NCBI RefSeq assembly: GCF_000934685.1
Contig: NZ_JYNQ01000001.1
Span: forward strand, 3,026,501 to 3,090,500
DNA length: 64,000 bases
DNA from: Lacinutrix sp. Hel_I_90
Lineage (GTDB): Bacteria > Bacteroidota > Bacteroidia > Flavobacteriales > Flavobacteriaceae
Direction: 5' to 3'
Below, piece by piece: positions 1 through 9,600 of the stretch. Below the pieces are notes generated by a model. The model was given only the letters and a program-made list of their open reading frames with translations. It did no database searches and had not been told where the DNA came from. Each line of letters starts with the position of its first letter. The first letter of the stretch is position 1. Both the position numbers and the translations under genes were made by a program.

Positions 1-452
1 TAGTTCACTCGTTGGGTCAAGAGAGAGCAAAATAAAAATAATGACTTAAATTCAATTGTCTACTCAATTGAACGCTAATACAGTAGGAATACAAATATGG
101 ATTTATTAAATTTGATAGTATTAGGATTTTGGGGGTAGTATTAAAGCCAAGCACTAATAAAAAGAAAGAATAATAATCAGGTCGGAAAGAAAATCATCCA
201 AAACAAATCTTCAAAATATTAGAAGAAATTAGAAAAAAAAGGGCTCGCATCATCCGTTGATAGTTTCAAAATTTGGAGAAAACATAGTTAATGACTATTG
301 AATTGCTAAATCAAGGAGCGTAATGAATTACATAAACTCTTAAATGCAATGGTTTGAAGCTTATGTCTGGTATTATCAATGGCTGTTTCTGGTAACCTAT
401 GAATAGCTTACAATTGACCTGTTAACTTTGAACTGACATTAAACTTTATGAG
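1..452. other. Non-coding left edge
   Basis: No convincing gene is seen in this 452-base stretch. All three forward frames are stopped early; one reads about 24 codons from base 4 to a TAA at 76, which could be the tail of a gene to the left but is too short to judge. The last bases before 453 carry no strong ribosome binding site. Confidence 0.4.
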
Positions 453-2630
453 ATGAAGTCAAGTAAAACATTCTTCGGTACTTTTAAAGGTGTATTTGTT
501 CCAACTTTTCTTACAATTTTAGGTATCATACTCTTCTTGAGGTTGCCCTGGGTTGTTGGTAATGCAGGTGTTGGTGGCGCTATTATTATCATCCTGGTTT
601 CTGCTGGGATCACTCTTATTACAAGTCTCTCGCTCTCCTCGATTATAACAAATATCAGGATAGGTGCTGGGGGCGCCTTCTCTATTATTTCCAGATCTTT
701 AGGGCTTGAAATAGGGGGGAGCATCGGTATTCCTCTTTATTTATCACAAGCTATAGCTGTTGCTATGTATATCTTTGGTTTTAGAGAGGGATGGTTATGG
801 ATATTCCCTGATCATTCGGCCATTATCGTTGACCTTTTGACTTTTGGTATTGTGTTTCTTTTTGCGATAATTAGCACAAACCTCGCCTTTAAGGTTCAAT
901 ATTTTATCTTATTGATTGTAGTGATAGCAATAGGTTCCATTGTTTTTGGGCTTTTTGCAACAGAATATTTTTTTCATCCTCAGGTTATTGGTGAATTTGT
1001 GAAGGCGAAAGAGGGTGAACTGATTGGCGCACAGTTTTGGGTTGTTTTTGCCGTTTTTTTTCCTGCTGTAACAGGCATTATGGGAGGTTTAAATATGTCG
1101 GGGGAATTAAAAAATCCCAGAAAGAGCATTCCTAAAGGCACCCTTTGGGCGGTGGGAATCACCACGTTGGTTTATATTGGCCTTGCCGTTATTGCCGGCT
1201 ATTTAGGAACACCCGATCAATTGCTTAATAACTATACGTTTTTTATAGACAACTCTTTTTTACCCGAGTTAGTACTTGCAGGCGTTCTTGGTGCAACGTT
1301 CTCATCGGCACTTACCTCATTTGTGGGTGCTCCAAGAGTGCTTTATGCCATAGCAGAAAAAGAAATTATACCATATAGTAAACGGCTTGGCACTACTAAT
1401 AATAGGGGAGAACCGTTAGCATCCATATGGTTTACCGGTGTCATCGTTATTTCTGCCATATTATTACGGGAACTAAATGTGATTGCTCCCTTAATAACCA
1501 TGTTTTTCCTGATAACCTATGCCATGATTAATTTAGTGGTATTAATTGAGCAAAGTTTATCACTTCCTAGTTTCAGGCCAACATTTAAAATACCTATTTA
1601 TATCCCGCTAATAGGGTCTTTGAGTTGTCTCTTTGTTATGTTTATCGTAAATCCTACTTTTTCAATCGTAGCGATTATAGGCGCCATTGCACTTTACATT
1701 TTCTTTAGTCAACGACATATCGTCTCTGATGATGGTTATGCCAGAAGTGGCTTATTCACGGCCATGGCGCAGTGGGCGACCAAAAAATCTAAAAATCTCA
1801 CCAAGGAAAATGAACCCAGAGCTTGGCAACCCGATTTGTTGTTTCCTATTGCCCATGTGAGAGAAGTTAGGGCCTGCTACAAGTTATTACATTCGCTGGT
1901 GCACCCAAAAGGGTCGATTAAAATTCTCGGAATTGGCACTGGTAAAAAGCTGATGAGGCTTAAAAAGTATCTCCCAGATGTTGTTGCAGCATTTGAGAAA
2001 GCAAAAAACACCATTAGTTTTTCACTGGTAGAAAACAATAATTTTGGTAATAGTGTCAAAATAAGCACCGAAGCACTGGGGGCTGCTCACTTTAGTCCAA
2101 ACACCATATTTTTAAAGTTGGACACCACAGTCAATAATCCTGAAGATTATGAAGATATACTCAACACTGCCGATAAAAATCAATGGGGCGCTCTGGTTTA
2201 TATGCCATTTGCCAGAGTCGGGACTGGCCTTGAAAGAACCATCAATTTGTGGCTGAGAGATGTGCCTGATGACTGGGTTGAAAAAGTAGAGTTGGGTAAT
2301 AATGATTTAGCCATTTTGACGGCTCTATTATTACATGAAAATTGGAAAGGCACTTTAAACATAATTCTTGAGAAACGGGAAACCAAAGATAAAAGTGCGA
2401 TGAGGGAACTTGAGAAGATTATTTCCTTTGTCCGTTTGCCAAAAGAGACCAACGCCTATGTTGTAGATCCCGATGCTATCGACAAATGGGATTTGGTACC
2501 GCAACCGGATATCAATATATTTCCTACACGAAAGGAGATAAACATAGCCGCAATGATGGAAGAAGTAAAGCTTTTTAGGACTTCATTTCTCTTAACTCTG
2601 GATTCAGGCAAGGAAAATGCACAGGTTTAG
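453..2630 (+). CDS. Cation-chloride-cotransporter-like (SLC12/APC) permease
   Basis: A 725-residue integral membrane protein. Residues 1 to about 430 form a run of hydrophobic helices with the APC-fold start (FVPTFLTILGIILFLRLPWV) and the small-residue segment GAGGAFSIISRSLG near residues 71-84, both typical of SLC12 transporters, which couple chloride to Na+ and/or K+ movement. The last 250 residues are soluble; the stretch around 590-640 (RTINLWL ... GNNDLAILTALLL ... W) matches the C-terminal pattern of eukaryotic NKCC/KCC proteins. A paralogue follows 170 bases downstream, so the two may work together. ATG 453 is the first start in frame. Substrate is not known; a general amino acid permease is the alternative but the soluble tail argues for SLC12. 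Confidence 0.75.
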   Translation: MKSSKTFFGTFKGVFVPTFLTILGIILFLRLPWVVGNAGVGGAIIIILVSAGITLITSLSLSSIITNIRIGAGGAFSIISRSLGLEIGGSIGIPLYLSQAIAVAMYIFGFREGWLWIFPDHSAIIVDLLTFGIVFLFAIISTNLAFKVQYFILLIVVIAIGSIVFGLFATEYFFHPQVIGEFVKAKEGELIGAQFWVVFAVFFPAVTGIMGGLNMSGELKNPRKSIPKGTLWAVGITTLVYIGLAVIAGYLGTPDQLLNNYTFFIDNSFLPELVLAGVLGATFSSALTSFVGAPRVLYAIAEKEIIPYSKRLGTTNNRGEPLASIWFTGVIVISAILLRELNVIAPLITMFFLITYAMINLVVLIEQSLSLPSFRPTFKIPIYIPLIGSLSCLFVMFIVNPTFSIVAIIGAIALYIFFSQRHIVSDDGYARSGLFTAMAQWATKKSKNLTKENEPRAWQPDLLFPIAHVREVRACYKLLHSLVHPKGSIKILGIGTGKKLMRLKKYLPDVVAAFEKAKNTISFSLVENNNFGNSVKISTEALGAAHFSPNTIFLKLDTTVNNPEDYEDILNTADKNQWGALVYMPFARVGTGLERTINLWLRDVPDDWVEKVELGNNDLAILTALLLHENWKGTLNIILEKRETKDKSAMRELEKIISFVRLPKETNAYVVDPDAIDKWDLVPQPDINIFPTRKEINIAAMMEEVKLFRTSFLLTLDSGKENAQV

Positions 2631-2800
2631 TTTATGGAACGTTATATGGAATAAAACCTTAAACTTGGATATAAATAATTGACTGTTTCAAAATAATAGT
2701 TCATTAAAATAAGCACTAGAGCATGCTATTTATATAAAATTAATAATGAATGGAAAACTTGTATTTGGTACCCTAATTATAAAGTCTAAATAAAAACAAT

Positions 2801-5212
2801 ATGCCGCAGAACTTTGTCAATCAAGCCCGCACTTTTGGAGCTACTCCTGTTTTTTTCACTTCAATAGCCACGATTTTAGGTGCTATCATGTTTCTGCGGT
2901 TTGGTTTTGCGGTAGGGCAGGTAGGGTTTATGGGAGCTATAGCCATTATTGTCATTGGTCATGCGGTCACTATTCCTACTGCAATGGCCATCGCAGAAAT
3001 TGCGACCAACCAAAAAGTAGAGGGTGGAGGAGAGTACTATATTATTTCTCGTTCCTTTGGACTGGTTATAGGCTCGACCATTGGTATTGCCTTATATTTT
3101 TCACAAGCTATCAGTATCGCTTTTTACGTGATGGCTTTTTCGGAAGCCTTCACGATCTTAATTGATTGGTTAATTGCTAGCTTGTCTATGCCAGACTGGC
3201 TCGTGTGGTTGTTTAGTCAGAAACAAACCATCGGAATCCCTGGTTTGCTATTGCTTACTTATGTCATGTTGACCAAGGGTGCGGACTTGGGAGTCAAAGT
3301 TCTCTACACTGTTGTTGCTGTTCTTGCCCTTTCGTTAGGTGCATTCTTTATAGGAACAACAGAATACAGCAAAACTCATGATTTTTCGCCTTTTGAAACC
3401 TTGTACGATGTAAAAGAAGAATCCGTGATGATCGAAGAGGACAGGTTCATAGTGGCGGAAGATGCTGGGTATGGGTCCGACAGTCTTTCGGTAGGGGATA
3501 TATCCAATAAAGACAAGCAGCCAAAAATTTCGCAAGAAGCAACCACTGAAACTGATAACGGCCTTCCTGAAGCGATCGGTTTTTTTATTGTTTTTTCCAT
3601 TATATTCCCGGCATTTACGGGGATGACTGCAGGTGTGGGGTTGTCCGGTAATCTTAAAAACCCAGGTAAATCCATACCGCTGGGCACATTGGCGGGAACG
3701 CTCTGCGGAATGTTTATGTACTTTTTAATTGCATGGAAGCTGTCCATATCCGCACCACCAGAAGCCTTAGCAGATACCTCACGATTGGTCATGGCAGATA
3801 TTGCCTGGCAAGGTTGGTGGATAATTCCTTTAGGCTTGGCCGCAGCGACAATATCATCAGCTTTGGGAAGTATTATGGTTGCTCCCCGCACACTGCAGGC
3901 TATTGCGCGAGACGGGATTTTTCCCACTCCAAAATTCAACATCTGGTTATCAAAAGGAAAGGGCGCTGAAGATGAGCCCTATAATGCCTCCGTAATAACA
4001 ATAGTAATTGCTGGTGTATTTATCCTTATGGGTGCCCTAGATAGTGTTGCACAGATTATTTCTATGTTTTTTATGGTAACCTATGGTTCGCTATGCCTGA
4101 TTTCCTTTCTTAACCATTTTGCCGCTGACCCTTCGTACCGCCCTAAATTTAAATCCCGTTGGTATTTGTCCTTATTTGGCGCCATAAGTTGCTTCGCCCT
4201 TATGTTTTTTATGAATGCTGCCTATGCTGTTTCGGCAATCATTATGATTTTGGTATTGTTTGCTTGGGTGGCGCACTATAATAAGGAAAAAAGAAACCTC
4301 GCCGTTATATTTCAAGGGGCTATTTTTCAGGTAAGTCGGCAATTGCAGATTTTTCTTCAAAAATCGGAAAAAGAACAATCACAAAGCTGGAGACCTTCAA
4401 CCATTGCCATTTCAGAAGATAGTTTTAAACGATTCTCCGCGTTCCAGTTATTAAGTTGGATAGCACATCGCTATGGTTTTGGTACCTACATTCATTATAT
4501 TAAGGGCTACTTATCCAAAGAGACTAACTTGGAGGCTACCCGCTGTAAGAAGCAGTTGATAGCCATGGCAGATGCCAGTAAAAGCAATGTTTTTATCGAT
4601 ACATTAGTCTCGCCATCATTTACCTCTACCGTTGCACAGATTATCCAGTTGCCGGGTATTGCAGGTAAAGAAAATAATCTCCTTCTTTTCGAGTATCACA
4701 AAAACCATCCAGACAACCTTCTGGACATAGTTGATAATATGGGGCTTATTAAATCTGTTGATTTTGACCTTATTATACTGGCCAGTTCAGAAAGGGGCTT
4801 TGGTTTAAAGAAGCAGATTCACCTTTGGATTTCACCTTATGATTTTCAAAACGCCAATCTTATGATTTTACTTGCCTATATTTTAATGGGGCATCCCGAC
4901 TGGAAAGAAGCGACAATAAATATTTACGCCATCTTTCCTGAAGATTCTATTGATGAGGAACGACAACGGCTATTACTTTTGATACAAACAGGGCAATTGC
5001 CAATTTCGCCAAAAAACATCGAGTTTATCTCCCAAAAAGCGGCCTTGAGTACCAAACATATAATCAATGAGAAATCGAAAGATGCCGATTTAACGATTGT
5101 TGGGTTGATTGAAAAGGTCGTTGAGCACCTAGGTGCCAAAGCCTTTGATGGTTATGACAATGTTGGGAACGTGCTTTTTGTAAATGCTGCTGATTCTAAA
5201 GAGATTAAATAA
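2801..5212 (+). CDS. Second cation-chloride-cotransporter-like (SLC12/APC) permease
   Basis: An 803-residue paralogue of the upstream gene. The N-terminus has the same TSIATILGAIMFLRFGFAVG start and a GGGEYYIISRSFGL segment near residues 76-89. It carries an extra acidic loop of about 50 residues (around 200-250) between predicted helices 5 and 6 that the first copy lacks. The soluble C-terminus contains LKKQIHLWISPYDFQNANLM followed by a W-K-x-A-x-I-x-I-Y segment, matching the conserved tail of animal NKCC/KCC transporters, and ends in a nucleotide-binding/USP-like stretch (DADLTIVGL). Tandem arrangement with the first copy suggests a heterodimer or substrate variants; this is inference. Ion specificity cannot be read from sequence. 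Confidence 0.75.
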   Translation: MPQNFVNQARTFGATPVFFTSIATILGAIMFLRFGFAVGQVGFMGAIAIIVIGHAVTIPTAMAIAEIATNQKVEGGGEYYIISRSFGLVIGSTIGIALYFSQAISIAFYVMAFSEAFTILIDWLIASLSMPDWLVWLFSQKQTIGIPGLLLLTYVMLTKGADLGVKVLYTVVAVLALSLGAFFIGTTEYSKTHDFSPFETLYDVKEESVMIEEDRFIVAEDAGYGSDSLSVGDISNKDKQPKISQEATTETDNGLPEAIGFFIVFSIIFPAFTGMTAGVGLSGNLKNPGKSIPLGTLAGTLCGMFMYFLIAWKLSISAPPEALADTSRLVMADIAWQGWWIIPLGLAAATISSALGSIMVAPRTLQAIARDGIFPTPKFNIWLSKGKGAEDEPYNASVITIVIAGVFILMGALDSVAQIISMFFMVTYGSLCLISFLNHFAADPSYRPKFKSRWYLSLFGAISCFALMFFMNAAYAVSAIIMILVLFAWVAHYNKEKRNLAVIFQGAIFQVSRQLQIFLQKSEKEQSQSWRPSTIAISEDSFKRFSAFQLLSWIAHRYGFGTYIHYIKGYLSKETNLEATRCKKQLIAMADASKSNVFIDTLVSPSFTSTVAQIIQLPGIAGKENNLLLFEYHKNHPDNLLDIVDNMGLIKSVDFDLIILASSERGFGLKKQIHLWISPYDFQNANLMILLAYILMGHPDWKEATINIYAIFPEDSIDEERQRLLLLIQTGQLPISPKNIEFISQKAALSTKHIINEKSKDADLTIVGLIEKVVEHLGAKAFDGYDNVGNVLFVNAADSKEIK

Positions 5213-5230
5213 AATTATTGGCATCTCTGA

Positions 5231-5509
5231 CCTAAAAAATGCGGGTTTGAGTTCTTAGAACACTTTGAAGAGCACAATAAAAAGCCCAATATTCTAACAG
5301 ACAGCAATACCGCAATAAATGCTAACAACAGCCATTCTGGAAAGTCATTATATGAAACAGGAATTTAGCGTTTTAGAAGATTAGGTTTATGCCAGGTTTT
5401 TACTGAGACCATGTTTAACTTGGTTATGGGTGTAATCGATAAACTAAATGATCTTCAACAGCATTGGAGTATCAGAATTCGGAATAGAGCTATGAAAAAA
5501 ATTAAATAA
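5231..5509 (+). pseudogene. Possible decayed reading frame
   Basis: Between the second transporter and the VOC gene there is a frame of 93 codons interrupted only by one TAG (5366-5368) and ending in TAA at 5507-5509. The reading is protein-like (FEFLEHFEEHNKKPNIL before the stop, VFTETMFNLVMGVIDKLNDL after it) and lies in the same frame as the transporter, beyond its TAA and a TGA at 5228. No start codon at the left end and no family recognised. In AT-rich DNA 93 codons with one stop is unusual, so a relic gene is plausible but not proven. The rest of the 5213-5580 gap shows nothing. Confidence 0.3.
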
Positions 5510-5580
5510 GCTAAAGTTTAATAGTTGATTAGTATACATTTATACCTATTAATTGTTGAATTTAAAAAAAAAGTAAAAAT

Positions 5581-5979
5581 ATGAAAGTACAAGCCTATTT
5601 ATCATTTAATGGAAATTGTCAGGAGGCATTACATTATTATAGCGATCTCTTTAACGCCAAGGTTATCAACCGTCAAACCTATGAAGATAAAAAAATAGAT
5701 GTTCCTTCTTCATATAGAGGTAAATTACAGCATGCTGAGTTAAAGGGGGAGGGTATTCACTTTATGGCTTACGACGTTTCTCCCGACACACCGCTCAATA
5801 ACGGCAATCAAATTAATATGAGTGTTGACGTTTCCAGTAAAAATGAAGGGAAAGAACTTTTTGAGAAACTTGCTCACGGCGGTCAAGTATATCATGAATA
5901 TCGAGAGAGAGATTGGGGTTATTTTGGGCGTTGCACAGATAAGTATGGCATTGGATGGATGGTTAATTATAACAACTAA
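5581..5979 (+). CDS. VOC superfamily (PhnB-like) protein
   Basis: A 132-residue protein of the vicinal-oxygen-chelate fold, PhnB/glyoxalase type: it opens with VQAYLSFNGNCQEALHYYSD, the usual start of PhnB-like proteins (beta strand, then the EAxxFY helix), and ends with the CTDKYGIGWMVNY strand, equivalent to the 'D-x-F-G-x-x-W' end of the family. Length is normal for the family (about 130-140). The exact reaction is unknown; members include DNA-binding-free demethylmenaquinone-methyltransferase-like proteins and antibiotic-binding proteins. It stands alone, about 370 bases after the transporter and 150 bases before the copper island, and no shared regulation is visible. Confidence 0.75.
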   Translation: MKVQAYLSFNGNCQEALHYYSDLFNAKVINRQTYEDKKIDVPSSYRGKLQHAELKGEGIHFMAYDVSPDTPLNNGNQINMSVDVSSKNEGKELFEKLAHGGQVYHEYRERDWGYFGRCTDKYGIGWMVNYNN

Positions 5980-6127
5980 TAATGCTACATTTTGATGTTC
6001 TAAAGATTTATGGAAGAAATTTTAGAAAGCTTCTTATTAAAAATAAGCATTTATTTTTTATGGGTTTTCAACTTCTGAAGGCCTTTTAATTAATCGTATT
6101 TCAAAATTGTGTAACTTAGCAATTAGC

Positions 6128-6541
6128 ATGAAACAAGTATTCCATAAAATAATGGCAATGGTAATGGTTTTTGTAGTGTTATGCTCTACATTATCCTTCA
6201 CTGTGAATAAGCATTATTGTGGTAATACCTTGGTAGAAACGGTTGTATTTCGCAAAGTAAAAGGCTGCGGGATGGAAATGGGGAATTCTGTCGCCAAAGG
6301 CTGTGACATTACAAAAAAAAATTGCTGCGAGGATAAACAATTAGTGATTGATGGTCAGGATGAATTACAACTATCCTTTGAAACGATTTCTTTTGAACAA
6401 CATCTTTTTATAACTTTATTTGTTCACACCTATAGTAATCTTTTTAAAGGCTTAAATGCAAATGTAGCTTCTTACAAAGACTATAAACCACCACTCGTCA
6501 TAAGGCAAATCTTCAAGATGGACGAGACCTATTTAATTTGA
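6128..6541 (+). CDS. HYC_CC_PP family secreted protein
   Basis: A 137-residue protein with an N-terminal hydrophobic signal (MAMVMVFVVLCSTLSFTV) followed by the three landmarks that name the family: KHYCGN (about residues 25-30), KNCCEDK (about 65-71) and YKPPL (about 120). These proteins are found next to CusA-type pumps in Flavobacteriia and are likely periplasmic or membrane-attached; cysteines and histidine suggest metal contact, but no function is proven. ATG 6128 is chosen because it opens directly into the signal peptide; an upstream in-frame codon at 6107 would add seven unlikely residues. It is the first gene of the copper island and lies 131 bases before cusA. Confidence 0.8.
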   Translation: MKQVFHKIMAMVMVFVVLCSTLSFTVNKHYCGNTLVETVVFRKVKGCGMEMGNSVAKGCDITKKNCCEDKQLVIDGQDELQLSFETISFEQHLFITLFVHTYSNLFKGLNANVASYKDYKPPLVIRQIFKMDETYLI

Positions 6542-6561
6542 TTTTTAAACACTATTAACGA

Positions 6562-6589
6562 AGCCCTTCGATAACTATCGTTTTGGGCT
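6562..6589 (+). other. Hairpin between HYC_CC_PP gene and cusA
   Basis: Arms AGCCC (6562-6566) and GGGCT (6585-6589) enclose a second small palindrome CGATA-AC-TATCG (6569-6580). There is no clean T tract after it, so it may be an RNA processing or attenuation element or one of the short dispersed repeats rather than a terminator. Confidence 0.45.
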
Positions 6590-6672
6590 CAATGTGTTGC
6601 GTTTTATGTTGTGTTTGTTTTTCTGTTTTTCAGAAGTTCAATCCTTTTATAACTGTTTAATAATCAAATTAT

Positions 6673-9600
6673 ATGCTTAATAAAGCTATTAAATTCCTTA
6701 TCGAGAATAAACTCGTAGCGGTACTACTACTCGTCCTTTTTGTAGGATGGGGAACCGTTAATGCGCCTTTTAATTGGGATACAGGATTTTTACCAAGTAA
6801 CCCTGTAGCGGTAGATGCTATTCCAGATATTGGAGAAAACCAACAGATTGTATTTACTAAATGGGAGGGACGTTCACCACAAGACATTGAAGATCAAGTC
6901 ACCTACCCGCTAACCACTTCTTTATTAGGTATTCCAGGTGTAAAAACCATTCGCAGCTCTTCAATGTTTGGTTTTTCAAGTATCTATATCATTTTTGAAG
7001 AAAACATTGAGTTCTATTGGAGTCGCAGTCGCATCCTAGAAAAATTAAACTCATTACCAAGCGGTTTACTTCCGGAAGATGTTAACCCAACTTTAGGTCC
7101 AGATGCTACAGGTTTAGGGCAAATATTTTGGTATACCTTAGAAGGGCGTGACGACAAAGGGAATGTAACCGGTGGTTGGGATTTACAAGAATTACGGAGC
7201 ATTCAAGACTATTACGTAAAATATGCGCTATCCTCTGCAAGTGGCGTTTCTGAAGTAGCCTCTATTGGTGGTTATGTTCAGGAATATCAAGTGGATGTTA
7301 ATCCAGAATTGATGCGACAATACAATATTGGTTTAAATGAAGTCGTAAAAGCAGTCAAGGAAAGCAATAAAGATATAGGTGCACAAACGTTGGAAATTAA
7401 TCAAGCCGAATATTTAGTGCGTGGTTTAGGCTATGTGAAGTCTATCGAAGACATTGAAAATGCGGTAGTCACTTCCGAAGATTATACGTCAATAAAAATT
7501 AAAGATATTGGTAAAGTCTCATTAGGACCTGCAGCACGTAGAGGTATTTTAGATAAAGAAGGTGCTGAAGTTGTTGGTGCTGTCGTGGTGGCAAGATATG
7601 GTGCAAACCCTATGGAAGTGATTACCAACGTTAAAGAAAAAATTAAAGAACTAAGCGCAGGATTACCATCAAAAGTGTTGGCAGATGGTAGAAGGTCACA
7701 GGTAACCATTGTTCCTTTTTACGACAGAACAGAACTCATTGAAGAAACATTAAGTACACTAAACGAAGCTTTAACCTTAGAAATTTTAATAACCATTCTC
7801 GTTATTATCATTATGGTATTTAATCTTCGCGCGTCCTTATTAATTTCTGGGTTATTACCTGTAGCTATAGTAATGGTATTCATAGCAATGAAACTATTTG
7901 GTGTTGATGCTAATATCGTAGCATTGTCAGGTATCGCTATTGCGATTGGTACCATGGTTGACGTGGGCGTCATACTTTCAGAAAATATTATTAGGCACCT
8001 TGATGAAGAAGAACAACAATCAACAACTAACAACCAACAACTAACAACTAATCAAATCGTTTATAACGCAACAGCCGAAGTGTCTGGTGCAATCGTAACT
8101 GCAGTGATGACAACAATAATAAGTTTCATTCCTGTATTTACGATGATTGGTGCAGAAGGCAAATTATTCAGACCATTAGCCTTTACAAAAACCTTTGCTT
8201 TAGCGGCTTCCTTAGTGATTGCCTTGTTCTTAATCCCCCCTTTTGCTGCCTATTTATTTAGAAAAAGAACGCTTAAAAAGAGTTTCAACTATATTTTAAA
8301 TTTAGTTTTAATAGGATTGGGTGTCACTGCGATTTTATATGGGTTTTGGTTAGGATTCATTGTAATAGCATTTGGAGCATTGTCACTATGGAGTCTTTAT
8401 TTCGAAAAATCCGAGATCAACATAGCACTAGCTGCTTTTCACTATTCGCTTTCAAAAAACGCAATCAATATTATCATTTCAGCATTTACAATCGTATTTT
8501 TTTTAGCTGAATATTGGAGGCCTCTAGGAGTCGATAAAAATATCTTTTGGAATCTCATTTTTGTGAGTGTTATTTGTTTTGGCTTATTAGGAGTTTTTTC
8601 ATTATTAAGAAAATTCTATAGTAAGATCTTGCAATGGGCTTTAGCTCATAAACTAGTATTCTTAATTATACCAACAACACTCGTTGTACTTGGTTTTGTC
8701 ATCATGAAAAACACAGGTAAAGAATTTATGCCTGCTTTAAATGAAGGTTCGTTTCTTTTAATGCCTACCTCAATGCCACATTCTGGCGTTGAAGAGAATA
8801 AACGGGTATTACAGCAGTTGGATATGGCGGTAGCGAGTATTCCAGAAATTAAAACGGTTGTGGGAAAGGCTGGTAGAACAGAATCGGCTTTAGATCCTGC
8901 ACCATTATCAATGTATGAGAATATCATTCAGTATAAACCAGAATATATGCTGAATGAAAACCGCGAACGCCAGCGCTATAAAGTAAATACTGATGGTGAA
9001 TATGTGCTAAAAAATGGAATGGCATTGCGAGCAGAACAGCGTGAAGCTTGGCAATCTCTAAATGCAAAAGAACAACTCATTCCAGACAATGATGGTGAGT
9101 TTTACCGTAATTGGCGACCAGAAATACAATCACCTGACGATATTTGGAATGAAATTGTACGCGTCACCAAATTACCTGGTGTCACATCAGCCCCTAAACT
9201 ACAGCCTATTGAAACCCGATTGGTCATGCTACAAACGGGCATGCGCGCACCAATGGGTATAAAGGTGAAAGGACAAGATTTAAAGCAAATAGAAGCGTTT
9301 GGTATCCAATTAGAAAATATTATAAAACAAGCGGAAGGCGTAAAAAAAGAGGCTGTTTTTGCAGACCGTATTGTAGGTAAGCCGTATTTGCTAATTGATA
9401 TTGATCGCGAAAAAATTGCACGTTATGGTATCTCTATACAAGATGTGCAAGAGGTGTTAAAAATTGCTGTTGGAGGCATGGTGTTAACGCAAACGGTTGA
9501 AGGTCGAGAACGTTATGGTGTACGTGTACGTTACCCAAGAGAATTAAGAGCCAATCCAACCGATTTAAAGCAAATTTATATTCCGGTTTCAAAAGGCAGT

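Noticed and set aside
3376-3942. Long minus-strand frame opposite the second transporter
   Set aside because: It is antisense to the clear transmembrane coding sequence and has no protein features of its own.
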